Assembly (NCBI GenBank): GCA_964390055.1
Contig: CAYMGQ010000012.1
Location: forward strand, 1 to 64,000
Length of the DNA: 64,000 nt
Reading direction: 5' to 3'
Source: CAYMGQ01 sp964390055
Lineage (GTDB): Bacteria; Bacillota; Clostridia; Peptostreptococcales; Natronincolaceae
Shown: in pieces, positions 26,655 through 36,076 of the stretch
How the letters are laid out: every line of letters starts with the position of its first letter
How positions within the stretch are numbered: the stretch's first letter is position 1
Translations under genes and position numbers: made by a program
The notes under the pieces: model-generated
What the model was told of the DNA's origin: nothing
Databases searched by the model: none
Seen by the model: only the letters and a program-made list of their open reading frames with translations

Positions 26655-27320
26655 TTAGAATTTGGAAGCAAATTGAGTCAACTTTTCTTTGGATTTCCTA
26701 TAAATCTCTGCAAGTTTGGACTTTAATTTTATGGGTAATTCCTCATTATTTAAGGATGTGAAAATTAAATTATATTCTTCCCCACTTAAATTCTCCTTTA
26801 ATTGCAATTGAGTTTCTTCATCTACTAGACCATTTTTAACATCAATAAAGCAGAGGGGTGGGAACATGACACACCACCAGTTTTTTCCCTTGCCATCACC
26901 GATGGTTAACTTTAAGGTTTCGTATTCTCCAGTGGGTAAGACCATATTGCCATATCTTTTGCTAGGAAAGTTTTCCCTTTCTAGGGATGCTAGCACTTCA
27001 TAGTCTTGCTGATTATTTGATATTACTTCCTTGGCTAGGTCCTCCATGGTCCTTAAATTTGCCCTTAATATATTTCTTGCCTCACCTATATTCTTACTAT
27101 CTCCTAAAGCCTTATCCATTGCCTCAATTATCCTGTCCCTGACCCTTAATTTCAACCGTTGGTCCTGGGGGGAATCACTATTGGCAATGACGTGGAATCT
27201 TATAATATCCCCCTCTCCTTCCTCCATTTTTTCTAAGGCCTGCCCCCCATGGTTGCCGGTGACTATTAAAAGTATAGTTAAAAATAAGATGCCTATGATT
27301 CCTAAGGATTTTTTATACAT
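26655..27320 (-). CDS. spoIIR: stage II sporulation protein R
   Basis: The forespore-made signal that triggers SpoIIGA to process pro-sigma-E in the mother cell. The 221-residue protein has an N-terminal membrane/signal segment (about 5-22) and the SpoIIR signatures IIRFHVIANSDSPQDQ, LKLRVRD and WWCVMFPPLCF. GGGGGGA lies 8 nt before the chosen ATG; an upstream start at 27344 has no such site. It follows the ger operon by about 80 bp. In C. difficile spoIIR also lies close to ispE and sipL, as here. Confidence 0.93.
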   Translation of the reverse strand: MYKKSLGIIGILFLTILLIVTGNHGGQALEKMEEGEGDIIRFHVIANSDSPQDQRLKLRVRDRIIEAMDKALGDSKNIGEARNILRANLRTMEDLAKEVISNNQQDYEVLASLERENFPSKRYGNMVLPTGEYETLKLTIGDGKGKNWWCVMFPPLCFIDVKNGLVDEETQLQLKENLSGEEYNLIFTSLNNEELPIKLKSKLAEIYRKSKEKLTQFASKF

Positions 27321-27399
27321 GTTAATTCCCCCCATCCTCTCCATTTGATTCTTATACTTTCATTATGTACAAGGAGGGGAAGAAATATACAGTACTTGC

Positions 27400-28503
27400 C
27401 TAGCCTATCTTGTTTTTAGAAAACTTTTTTACCTGCCTACCTATAAATACTAATAGGGGGATTCCTAATATTACAGGATAGATTGTATAATTGACAAAAA
27501 TCCCAAAAAACTTATAGACATCCGCTATACTTTCACCAAATCTAGATGCTGTATAGACCAGAGGCAGGAGGGGTAGGGCAAAGTAATTTTGTTCCTTGGC
27601 TCCCACAATATCACTAATTAAAATCGTTGTCCCCAAATATAGGGGCGCCAATGAGGTGAATATATTAAATATCCATATAGCCATTGCTGCAATCTCTACA
27701 TTCTCAATAAAGGCCCCAGGAAATTCCACAGTTTTAAAGACATTAAAGGTGGGCCAAATTAATCTTATTATTTGCTTCTCCCCAAAATTTGCAAGGACAA
27801 GGGTATTTAGTAATAGATAAAGTAGGAGGACCACTCCCACAGTTATAGGGGCAATAAGGGTAGCTTTTTGAGGCTGGTTAATATGAACTCCAAAAATTAA
27901 AACCAATTCGAAACCTAGGAGACTATATATTACTATATTTAATGTTTTAAATATGTCCTTGGGGCTTGATTGAAGAAAGGGCCTTAAATTTGAAACTTCC
28001 GCCTGACTTAAGGTTAGGCCAAATAATATTACTACTAGGATAACTGAAATGGGAAATATTATATTACTTATCCTACCTAGGGGCTCAATACCCACCCTTA
28101 CCGCATATACGACCACCAATAACATCATTATAATCAACACGGCCTTTGGTGTCCTTGGCAGCAACAATGTTTTAGTTGCTATCTCATATATCCTAACAAT
28201 AAAGGCTATATTGCCTAGGAGGGTAAGGCATAGGAAGAGGCTAACAATCCAAGCTATAGGCTTGCCTAGGGTTTCCTCCAGTATTTGAAACAAACCCTTA
28301 TTAGGGAAACACTTAATAATATAGGTGTTGGCAAGGGCAATTAACATTGCCAAGCCTCCCCCTATTAGCAGTGATATCCATCCATCAGTTCCCACGATTT
28401 CGGCCAGGTCCCGGGGTAGGGTTAGGATACCCACCCCTATGGTTCCTAGGATTAGTATATTTATCATTTGTCCAATGGAGACCTTATCATTATTTGAATA
28501 CAT
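27400..28503 (-). CDS. spore germination receptor B subunit (GerAB/GerKB-type permease)
   Basis: A 367-residue membrane protein of the amino acid/polyamine/organocation superfamily with about ten helices, matching GerAB, the germinant-binding subunit of spore inner-membrane receptors. The start IGQMINILILGTIGVGILTLPRD is typical. An AGGAGGTAGGC site precedes the ATG. It is the last gene of the four-gene ger operon. The germinant cannot be predicted. Confidence 0.92.
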   Translation of the reverse strand: MYSNNDKVSIGQMINILILGTIGVGILTLPRDLAEIVGTDGWISLLIGGGLAMLIALANTYIIKCFPNKGLFQILEETLGKPIAWIVSLFLCLTLLGNIAFIVRIYEIATKTLLLPRTPKAVLIIMMLLVVVYAVRVGIEPLGRISNIIFPISVILVVILFGLTLSQAEVSNLRPFLQSSPKDIFKTLNIVIYSLLGFELVLIFGVHINQPQKATLIAPITVGVVLLLYLLLNTLVLANFGEKQIIRLIWPTFNVFKTVEFPGAFIENVEIAAMAIWIFNIFTSLAPLYLGTTILISDIVGAKEQNYFALPLLPLVYTASRFGESIADVYKFFGIFVNYTIYPVILGIPLLVFIGRQVKKFSKNKIG

Positions 28504-28530
28504 CTATGCCTACCTCCTCCGTGTCTTAGC

Positions 28531-29739
28531 CTATCTTATCATGCCTATACGTCTTATTTTCACATCGGTATCAACCTTAATTACAATACTAGGAAAGATA
28601 TTAGTCCAGTCCTCCTCAATATTTTGCCAGAGGTCATGATGATATTTATTTATATAATCTCCAAGGCCTATAACATCAACCCTATATTCTTTTTGCAACT
28701 TGTCTATGACGGCCTCTAGTTCCTCTGTAATCCTCCTGGCTAGTTTTTCCTCAACCCTATTGATAATTTTCCTATCTAAGAGGTCTTGGTGGGGGTCCAA
28801 ATAAAATTGTTCTATTTTTCCCCTAACTCCTACTCTTATTACAAGTTCCATTGGACTATCCTGGACTAGGTCAAACTTTCTGGGAACAAATATGGAATTT
28901 ATGGAAACTACATGAAAATCGTGGGCATAGGCGCCAGTGTCCTCCACATCCTCTTCCCCATAATGGACACTATACCCAACAGTTTTTGTCCTCCCCTTCA
29001 TTATCTCTATGGCCCTAGTTTCAATTTCTCCCAACCAGCCTTCTAACTGATAATTCTTAATTACAGCGGAGCCCGCTATATTTAAGTCGGATTCCCTGGC
29101 CGTTATCCTAGGGATAACAGTATTACCTGAATTGTGGAGTTCCTTAAGAATACTACCCATATCTGCAATGCCTGACTTGGAAGACCTTTCCTTGTTTTGG
29201 AATAACATTTTAATAAAGTCCCCAGTTACAGGAGTAAGATTGGACTCCACCTTCAATACATCCTGGGCAGGGCAGGCGGAAATTACCAGATTGACCCTCC
29301 TACTAATAAGGGCATCCCGCTCAATAACATCTAAAATCTCCCTAAAGAGGTGTTCATCCTGGACAATGGTCTCCCCTAGAACTATTGTGCTAAGGTGGCC
29401 AAAATAAACCTGGCTATTAATTCTAGTGGTTAGAAGCCTACTAGTATTATAGAGGGATTCCCCAACAGTGGAATAAATTATATTGGCCTTACCTAAGTCC
29501 TCCTTGATAAAATCGGCAGAGGGTAGGCTAAAGGTTACAGTATACCTGTTCCTGCTTATGTCCTCTGGGATAATTGCATCATCCCCTGCCTCCGCCCTTG
29601 CCCTGGTATAGGAATACTTATCTATACCCAGGCTAGTTACCATACCCCTTTCCTCAAGTTCAACGGAATCCCAACATCCTGCCAGTGCCAACCCCAAAGA
29701 TAGCAGGAGAACCCCTATTATCAATCTTATCTTTTCCAC
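28531..29739 (-). CDS. Ger(x)C family spore germination lipoprotein
   Basis: A 402-residue GerAC-type lipoprotein. The signal peptide ends in LAGC (Cys22), followed by the family hallmark WDSVELEERG. It anchors on the outer face of the spore inner membrane as the C subunit of a germinant receptor. It lies between the B and A subunit genes with 27-bp spacers. Confidence 0.94.
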   Translation of the reverse strand: MEKIRLIIGVLLLSLGLALAGCWDSVELEERGMVTSLGIDKYSYTRARAEAGDDAIIPEDISRNRYTVTFSLPSADFIKEDLGKANIIYSTVGESLYNTSRLLTTRINSQVYFGHLSTIVLGETIVQDEHLFREILDVIERDALISRRVNLVISACPAQDVLKVESNLTPVTGDFIKMLFQNKERSSKSGIADMGSILKELHNSGNTVIPRITARESDLNIAGSAVIKNYQLEGWLGEIETRAIEIMKGRTKTVGYSVHYGEEDVEDTGAYAHDFHVVSINSIFVPRKFDLVQDSPMELVIRVGVRGKIEQFYLDPHQDLLDRKIINRVEEKLARRITEELEAVIDKLQKEYRVDVIGLGDYINKYHHDLWQNIEEDWTNIFPSIVIKVDTDVKIRRIGMIR

Positions 29740-29766
29740 TTAACCACCTACCTTTCCGGAGTGAAT

Positions 29767-31344
29767 TTATTCCTCTTTATTAAAGTCCTCTTCCCTATGG
29801 TCATCCATAAGATTTTTTTCCTCCTTGACAGCAAAAATACTCCTATTATGCATAGCCACGTAGGGGGCCCTGGCTATAGTATCCTTTAAGTCACCAGTAG
29901 CCTCAAAAAAATGAACAAAGGGTGTTAAATAGGGGGTACCAAAGCTCTTTAAACTACAGAGGTGTATTAGGATAACTAAGGTAAATAACATGATTCCGTA
30001 GAGGCCAAAACTAGCAGCAATAAATAACATGGCAAAACGTAGAATTCTAATTGTAATGGCTAGATTATAGTTGGGTATGGCAAAGGTGGCTATAGCAGTA
30101 ATGGATACTACTATCACCATTAAGGGGGATACTAACCCAGCCTCCACCGCAGCCTGGCCAATTACCAAGCCTCCAACAATACCAATGGTAGACCCAATAG
30201 CCCCTGGCAGCCTAACTCCTGCCTCCCTTAGTATCTCCAAGGTAACCTCCATAACAAAGGCCTCAACCACTGCCGGGAAGGGGACATCCCTCCTGGTAGC
30301 CAAAATCCCCAAGGCTAAACCCGAGGGAATCATTTGGGGGTGAAAGGCTGTCAGGGCAACATATAGGGCAGGTGAATAAAGGGCTATTAATATACAGGAA
30401 TACCTTAAAATCCTAATAAAAGTGGCAATGTCCCACCTGCTATAATAGTCCTCAGCTGACTGCATCATAATATTGAAGGTGGTAGGCACTATAAGGGCAA
30501 AGGGGGTATTGTCCACTACCAAGACCACCCGGCCATGGTAGAGGGCTGAAGCAGCTGTATCCGGCCTTTCTGTATTCTGGATTTGTGGAAAGGGACTAAA
30601 CCATTTGTCCTCTATAAATTCCTCCAATTGGCCACTATCAATAATGGCATCTACATCAACCTTTTTTAATCTCTCCTCCACCTTTTCAACTAGCTTTGGG
30701 CTTGCTATATCCTCCATATATAGGAGGGAGACATCGGTCTTTGACCTAGTCCCCACCTGAAAATCCTTTAATTTCAGCCGGTGGTCCCTAATCCTTCTCC
30801 TTATTAGGGTAGTATTAAACCTTGAGGTTTCAACCATACCATCCCTGGGACCCCTTATAACTGTTTCTGTATCTGATTCCTCAGGCGTTCTGGCCGGCCA
30901 ACCCTTGGATGCTATTATAATTATTTTGTCATGGCCATCTAAGAGCAGAACTGTCTCCCCACTGAGGATAGCTATAACCCCATCATTAATGGTATCAACT
31001 TCGTCCAGCTCAGCAACGGCAAGAGTCTGACTTTTTACCAATTCATATAAGTTTTTCTTAATAGTACTGGGTTCTGGCCTGACCTCCCTAGCCGTAAGCA
31101 TTAAATTATTAAGGGCAAAATCATTTACTAGATTTTTATCTGCCATTCCGTCTAAACATATGATTGCAGCCTTGTAGTTTTTCCATACTCCTATCTCCAG
31201 TCTCCTATAAATAACATCATCACAATCTTTAAGGAAATCCTCCTTTATTATTCTAAAATTCTCCTCCAAGTCCTTGCTAGCCTTTACATCTTCCCCGGTA
31301 TTGACCTGGACCTTTCTGTTGAAGAACCTCCTCCAAAATCCCAT
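29767..31344 (-). CDS. spore germination receptor A subunit (GerAA-type)
   Basis: A 525-residue protein with a large N-terminal soluble domain (about 1-290) and a C-terminal membrane part with about five helices. The stretches TSRFNTTLIRRRIRD, RVVLVVDNTPFALIVPT and PGAIGSTIGIVGGLVIGQAAV are typical of GerAA/SpoVAF. With the adjacent B and C subunits it makes a complete receptor. Confidence 0.94.
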   Translation of the reverse strand: MGFWRRFFNRKVQVNTGEDVKASKDLEENFRIIKEDFLKDCDDVIYRRLEIGVWKNYKAAIICLDGMADKNLVNDFALNNLMLTAREVRPEPSTIKKNLYELVKSQTLAVAELDEVDTINDGVIAILSGETVLLLDGHDKIIIIASKGWPARTPEESDTETVIRGPRDGMVETSRFNTTLIRRRIRDHRLKLKDFQVGTRSKTDVSLLYMEDIASPKLVEKVEERLKKVDVDAIIDSGQLEEFIEDKWFSPFPQIQNTERPDTAASALYHGRVVLVVDNTPFALIVPTTFNIMMQSAEDYYSRWDIATFIRILRYSCILIALYSPALYVALTAFHPQMIPSGLALGILATRRDVPFPAVVEAFVMEVTLEILREAGVRLPGAIGSTIGIVGGLVIGQAAVEAGLVSPLMVIVVSITAIATFAIPNYNLAITIRILRFAMLFIAASFGLYGIMLFTLVILIHLCSLKSFGTPYLTPFVHFFEATGDLKDTIARAPYVAMHNRSIFAVKEEKNLMDDHREEDFNKEE

Positions 31345-31361
31345 ATATCCTCCTCCTATAA

Positions 31362-31568
31362 TTAATAAACCCTTGCAAATACATATAATATAATCCCCCC
31401 TATAATATAGAAATAGCCAAGAACCTTGGCTATCTTCATGTCCCTTATCATCTTTTTTTTCCTTAGCAGGGGGACGTCCCTTGCCAGGAGAAATACTCCT
31501 GCCAATAGGGCTATAGCCAGCATATATCCATCATATATCTCCTTAAACCTCCACCAGTACATCCTCAA
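31362..31568 (-). CDS. CLC_0170-type small membrane protein of ger operons
   Basis: A 68-residue protein with two hydrophobic segments (about 15-30 and 48-66) separated by a basic loop RKKKMIRDMK. Similar small proteins, named after C. botulinum CLC_0170, occur beside germination receptor genes in clostridia. It leads the ger operon, 17 bp before the A subunit. Function unknown; an accessory D-type subunit is possible. Confidence 0.75.
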   Translation of the reverse strand: MRMYWWRFKEIYDGYMLAIALLAGVFLLARDVPLLRKKKMIRDMKIAKVLGYFYIIGGIILYVFARVY

Positions 31569-31640
31569 TTCTTATCACCTTTTCTATCTTTACCCATTAC
31601 CTAACTATAATGTGTACACTTTTGAAGGCTTCTATGCAAA

Positions 31641-31670
31641 AAAATAAAGACAGGGAATTTTTCCCTGCCT
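31641..31670 (-). terminator. terminator after the nucleotidyltransferase gene
   Basis: GGCAGGGAA and TTCCCTGTC form the stem, followed by TTTATTTTTTT on the minus strand; the stop codon overlaps the stem. Confidence 0.85.
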
Positions 31671-32403
31671 ACAAATATTTTTCCAATAAGTAAATATCCT
31701 CACTTCTATCTATATCATTGGCTATCTGTGGAAAGTCACTAATAATAGCCCTTGCCTTAATATCAAACCTCTTCCCTATATATCCTTCCAAATCCCCTAT
31801 GGAAAGTTGTCTAAATAGTAATTTCAATAGGCTTTTGACTCCAAAGACCTGTGCCATTCTGAGAGGTCGCTTCCTATATTTTATTAATTGTTCCACTGGC
31901 TCCTCAATCTTTTCCAAGATTCCTGGCGACATTAGTAGCATATTACCTCCAGTAAACTTCCCCTCTTTAAGGGTCACATAGGTTCTTTTTATATCTGGAT
32001 AAAAACTCAGATATAACTTTTTATTAATTACAGGATAGTAAATGTCTGCAGTCCCCTGATGGGTCCTTTGAACAAATTGGTCTATGGCTTGTCCTGTAAT
32101 TAGGGGTATATCGCAACTTATAATTAAAAGCCTCTTTGCATCCTCAAAAAAGTTTACCCCATATTTTAAATTGGCCAATATAGAGGGATAGCCCCCTAGC
32201 AGTTTAATTGTCCCTCCCTGGATAATATCCTGCAGATTATACTTGTCACCAATAACTAAGATATCCTTAATATAGGAACTAGCCTCCAGTGCCTCTATAA
32301 CGTAGGAAATCATTGCCTTGCCTTTGACGGCTATGGTGGCCTTTTCATTGAAGCCGGCTGTGCCTAGCCCCTTACCACCACCAGCCAAGATAACAGCCTT
32401 CAT
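31669..32403 (-). CDS. MobA-like nucleotidyltransferase
   Basis: A 244-residue NTP-transferase with the N-terminal LAGGGKG nucleotide-binding loop, the metal-binding Asp in SCDIPL and a terminal NDIDRSEDIYLL. It is too long and divergent to assign as MobA, IspD or a sugar-nucleotide enzyme. Homologs sit beside ispE in related clostridia. It is downstream of the GntR gene by 23 bp. The acceptor is unknown. Confidence 0.8.
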   Translation of the reverse strand: MKAVILAGGGKGLGTAGFNEKATIAVKGKAMISYVIEALEASSYIKDILVIGDKYNLQDIIQGGTIKLLGGYPSILANLKYGVNFFEDAKRLLIISCDIPLITGQAIDQFVQRTHQGTADIYYPVINKKLYLSFYPDIKRTYVTLKEGKFTGGNMLLMSPGILEKIEEPVEQLIKYRKRPLRMAQVFGVKSLLKLLFRQLSIGDLEGYIGKRFDIKARAIISDFPQIANDIDRSEDIYLLEKYL

Positions 32404-32426
32404 TCCTCTGCCTCCTAAGGTCTCTC

Positions 32427-33122
32427 TTATAGGATTCTTTTACCGTTTTTTTCATCTACCCTTATTTGGTCTAGCATATGGCGTGATAAGTTGTCTATAT
32501 GTTTAATCCCATAACTGCAAGCCTTTTCTTCATCACGACTTGCTATGGCTTCCACTATTTTCTCATGGCCATCTAGCAATTCCTTGGATTCATTATATTC
32601 TGAAATATATCTTACCCTAAAACGGTAAACCTGCTCCCTTAAATTTTGGGACATTTGATATAATCTTTCATTGGCTGCACAAGAGAAGATTTTGTCATGG
32701 AGTTCCACATCTTTTTTTATCATTCCCTGCACATCTTTTTCCAAATAATATTCCTTAAATTGATAGAATATCTCCTTAAGCTCCCCTATCTCTTGGTCTG
32801 TCATACGACGGGCAGCTAAGGATGCAGCCAAACCTTCCAAAGCCCCCCTAATTTCTAGGACTTCTACCATATCGTTGACAGAAATCTCGGCTACATAGGC
32901 CCCTTTTCTGGGCACCATTATGACCAGACCCTCCAGTTCTAGTTTTCTGATAGCCTCCCTAATGGGAGTCCTACTCACTCCTAGCTCCTCTGCTAGCTGG
33001 ACCTCCATTAGACGCTTTCCTGGTTCAAATTTACCCTCTAGGATAGCCTCCCGTATATACTGGGACACCACCTCCCTTAAGGGTTTATAGTCTCCTATTT
33101 TAACTTTTTGTGATTTTTCCAT
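32427..33122 (-). CDS. GntR-family regulator (FadR/FCD subfamily)
   Basis: A 231-residue repressor: a winged helix (about 12-75) with AEELGVSRTPIREAIRKLELEGLV, then an all-helical FCD ligand domain (about 85-215) whose HDKIF and later His residues may bind a metal and carboxylate ligand. Its start overlaps the end of ispE by 23 bp, so it is translationally linked. The ligand is unknown. Confidence 0.9.
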   Translation of the reverse strand: MEKSQKVKIGDYKPLREVVSQYIREAILEGKFEPGKRLMEVQLAEELGVSRTPIREAIRKLELEGLVIMVPRKGAYVAEISVNDMVEVLEIRGALEGLAASLAARRMTDQEIGELKEIFYQFKEYYLEKDVQGMIKKDVELHDKIFSCAANERLYQMSQNLREQVYRFRVRYISEYNESKELLDGHEKIVEAIASRDEEKACSYGIKHIDNLSRHMLDQIRVDEKNGKRIL

Positions 33123-33999
33123 AATCCTTCCCCCTATTATGGCTTTTAACCAAGTAAGTTTGCCGATTGATGATTTTTAAATGAGAATAGGCAGATTTAG
33201 CTGCCTTATAAGACTTGAAAATACCAAATACAGTGGGTCCACTGCCAGACATCATACTGGCCAAGGCTTGATATTCTCGCATTTTTCCCTTTAACTTCCT
33301 TATAATTGTATGCCTTTCTTCTGTAACTGTTTCCAAGACATTAACCATATTATTTGATAATAACCACAGGTTACCAGTCTCCATAGCCTGCAAAATTTTT
33401 GGGGTGTCTGGCCTATTCTTTATTTTGGACAAATCCAGCAAACTATATACTTGTCCGCTGGATACAGATATTGGAGGCTTGGCCAATACAAACCAAGTGT
33501 TCTGTAAACCCTTTATTTCCTCCAATTTCTCCCCAATCCCCCTAGCAAGGGCAGCCCCACCTAAAATACAAAAGGGAACATCTGCTCCTATTAACAGGCC
33601 AAGTTCCATTAGGTCTTCCCTAGTAAGGCCTAGGCCCCACATTTTGTTTAGACCCATCAAAACAGTAGCTGCATTTGAACTACCCCCTCCTAGGCCCGCA
33701 GCTATAGGTATATGTTTATCTATAGCTATATCTAATCCCCAGGGTATATTAAATTTTTCTATTATTAGTTTGCCGGCTTGATAGGCTATATTGTCACTAT
33801 TTTTTGGTATATAGGGGCAGTCTGTTATAATCCTTATTTCTTTTTGGTCTTTTCTAGTTTTTAAAAGAATCCTATCGTGGAGGTCAATTTCTTGCATAAT
33901 AGTCTCTATTTCATGATAGCCATCCCTTCGCTTTCTTAATACGTCAAGGGACAAGTTAATTTTAGCCCTAGATTTTAGCCCTATCTTATCCATTTGCAT
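33100..33999 (-). CDS. ispE: 4-diphosphocytidyl-2-C-methyl-D-erythritol kinase
   Basis: GHMP kinase of the non-mevalonate isoprenoid pathway, 299 residues. SRAKINLSLDV near the N terminus, the ATP loop PIAAGLGGGSSNAA (about 95-108) and MMSGSGPTVFGIF near the C terminus are diagnostic. It starts the ispE-gntR-nucleotidyltransferase operon. No other isoprenoid genes are in the window. Confidence 0.96.
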   Translation of the reverse strand: MQMDKIGLKSRAKINLSLDVLRKRRDGYHEIETIMQEIDLHDRILLKTRKDQKEIRIITDCPYIPKNSDNIAYQAGKLIIEKFNIPWGLDIAIDKHIPIAAGLGGGSSNAATVLMGLNKMWGLGLTREDLMELGLLIGADVPFCILGGAALARGIGEKLEEIKGLQNTWFVLAKPPISVSSGQVYSLLDLSKIKNRPDTPKILQAMETGNLWLLSNNMVNVLETVTEERHTIIRKLKGKMREYQALASMMSGSGPTVFGIFKSYKAAKSAYSHLKIINRQTYLVKSHNRGKDYGKITKS

Positions 34000-34080
34000 A
34001 CTATCCCTTCCATCCTTTAAACTAATATCTATTATATATTAAAATGTAATGACCCTGCAAATATGCCAGCTCCGTAAGGG

Positions 34081-34129
34081 CAATAAAATAAGGGTATCCC
34101 ACCTAGCCCCTTCCTGGGTGGAATACCCT
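34081..34129 (-). terminator. sipL terminator
   Basis: AGGGTATTCCACC and GGTGGGATACCCT form a 13-bp stem (one mismatch) followed by TATTTTATT on the minus strand. Confidence 0.85.
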
Positions 34130-34137
34130 AGCTATAA

Positions 34138-35712
34138 TTAAAATTCAAAATTATATAACTTCTCGATAATTATCTGGTCGCCTATATTTATATTGTCAAT
34201 ATCCTCTATTGCATTGTTCTCCATAATCTGTTCTACACTAGTATGATATTTTTTTGCAATCTGCCACAAACTATCCCCCTCTTGGAAAAAATATATGGTC
34301 AGGCTGGGTCTTTCCCTTAGGTTAACCTCTTCTCCTGTTTTCTCTGCATCTAGGACAATATCAACAAGCCTTGACCTATAAAAATCCCCCTTTAAAACTA
34401 TATCTCCCCTTATTTCTATTTGCCTATGGTTAATCTTATTATAATCTAATTCCCCAACAAAGGCCTCAATATCCATCTGGGCCCCACTATTAATTCCATC
34501 TAATTCCTCATAATGTCTAAAGGGTATCTCCTGCTTATAACTATGGATTGATCTCATTTGATCATCAGATGAATATAGTATTTCTACTGCCAGGACCCCC
34601 TCTATTAAAATCCTCTCCTCTACAATATTGCATTCAGTTACAATTGCCCTACCTACAACTGATATTATCCTAGAAAAGTTATCCTGACCTGTAGCTAATT
34701 CCATATCCTCCCTTAAAAGTAGATGGAAATTATGCCTAGCCAAAGTCTCCCTTATCCATATACTGCTTTGCTGTAAATTTAGTTCCTGGCTGGGAGAATA
34801 GGCATCCACTATCACCGCCTGCCTTCTATTTTCAATTACTTCTACCTCCAAGGCAACTACCCCTTCAATTTCTAGCAGCCTATTAAGCCCCTCTTGGTCT
34901 TCCTTAATGCTAGTATAAATCTGATTTACATCCATCCCTACCCTATAATCCATATTGGCATGGCCACCTGCTATTTCAACAAAATGTGTAAAGGGAATTT
35001 TCCTCCTAAGCACATCTAGGGGCCTTTCCTCATCCCCACTAGTATATAATAATTCCACCAGGAGATTGCCCCCAACGATAAGTTTACCATCGCCTACCTT
35101 GCTACCTTCCTCTAGGACACTAGCCTTCCACTCCAAAATCTCCAATATCTCTGGGAAGTTCTCATCCAAATCTATACTTTCCTTTACTAGGGCCTTGCTC
35201 TCCTTACCAGCTATTATATGGCTATAGGCCATATCCTCCTGGAGGAGCTCTATATCCTCTATACCCCTTAAATCCCTAGCAACTTCAATTTGTCTATCCT
35301 CAGTCCCCCTGCCATTAATTTGTATAATAGCCCTAACACCTATTTTTCTTTCATTCCTGAGGCTATAATCTATATGCTCAATTTGACTCCTAACCCTTGC
35401 CCTCATCTGGGGACTTAGGCCTGGTATTTCAATTTCCTGTCTAAAATCAGTACTGCTATCTATGCTATATATTGCCCCCTCCCCTTCCTCAGAGGCATAG
35501 AGGACTTTAAAATGAAGATCTCCTTCTACAAAAACCTTATCCTCCTTTATTTCCTTCCTATGTAACTCTATATGGCCACTTATTGTAATTATCCTATTAA
35601 TGTCTGGTTTTTTATCAGGAGCAAGAATATCCCCCTCTATAATAGCCTGAATACTATTCTCCCCTATTAATTCTTCCACACTAATAATTTCCCTTGTCAT
35701 CTCAATGCCCAA
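34138..35712 (-). CDS. sipL: SipL-like spore coat morphogenetic protein (DUF3794 + LysM)
   Basis: A 524-residue protein with repeated DUF3794 modules (about 20-440) and a C-terminal LysM domain beginning YFFQEGDSLWQIAKKYHTS (about 475-520). This is the architecture of C. difficile SipL, which interacts with SpoIVA during coat assembly. No signal peptide is present, as expected for a mother-cell coat protein. The chosen TTG start has GGTGGGG 7 nt upstream; an ATG four codons later is too far. A mother-cell sigma factor is expected, but I could not place its promoter. Confidence 0.88.
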   Translation of the reverse strand: MGIEMTREIISVEELIGENSIQAIIEGDILAPDKKPDINRIITISGHIELHRKEIKEDKVFVEGDLHFKVLYASEEGEGAIYSIDSSTDFRQEIEIPGLSPQMRARVRSQIEHIDYSLRNERKIGVRAIIQINGRGTEDRQIEVARDLRGIEDIELLQEDMAYSHIIAGKESKALVKESIDLDENFPEILEILEWKASVLEEGSKVGDGKLIVGGNLLVELLYTSGDEERPLDVLRRKIPFTHFVEIAGGHANMDYRVGMDVNQIYTSIKEDQEGLNRLLEIEGVVALEVEVIENRRQAVIVDAYSPSQELNLQQSSIWIRETLARHNFHLLLREDMELATGQDNFSRIISVVGRAIVTECNIVEERILIEGVLAVEILYSSDDQMRSIHSYKQEIPFRHYEELDGINSGAQMDIEAFVGELDYNKINHRQIEIRGDIVLKGDFYRSRLVDIVLDAEKTGEEVNLRERPSLTIYFFQEGDSLWQIAKKYHTSVEQIMENNAIEDIDNINIGDQIIIEKLYNFEF

Positions 35713-35914
35713 TTTTTACCCCACCTTTCATATATCTTCTATTAGCCCCAAGGCACAGTAGAATATTTATCTATATCCCTTAATAACAGCTAGTTTTTCT
35801 TTATTATATATATGTGAATAAAGTAAAAAAAGAATTGAAAACCCTAATAAGATTGATGAAATTAAAAATATCCTTGCAAGCATGGAAAAAGTAAAAAAAA
35901 TCAATGAATTGTGT
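35713..35914. other. divergent intergenic region between sipL and argF
   Basis: AT-rich sequence that should contain the sipL promoter. I see no small gene or RNA element. The argF-proximal half holds the two ArgR-like boxes reported separately. Confidence 0.35.
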
Positions 35915-35928
35915 TGCATTTATATTCA
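35915..35928 (+). promoter_or_regulatory. distal ArgR-like box
   Basis: TGCATTTATATTCA matches the 14-bp ARG box consensus TGAATWWWWATTCA at 13 of 14 positions, about 150 bp upstream of argF. Confidence 0.5.
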
Positions 35929-36038
35929 TATTATTGTATAATTATTTCATGATAGTTAAAGAGTTTTTCCTTTTATATCAATTTAACCATACTTAAAGGT
36001 TGTTTATATGACTAAATGAAAAATTTTTATACAGTATT

Positions 36039-36052
36039 GGAATATATATTCA
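36039..36052 (+). promoter_or_regulatory. proximal ArgR-like box
   Basis: GGAATATATATTCA matches the ARG box at 13 of 14 positions and has a perfect 12-bp palindromic core. It lies 24 bp before the argF start, where it would overlap the promoter or start site. Confidence 0.6.
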
Positions 36053-36076
36053 TATTGCCTAAGGAGGAATTGTATT

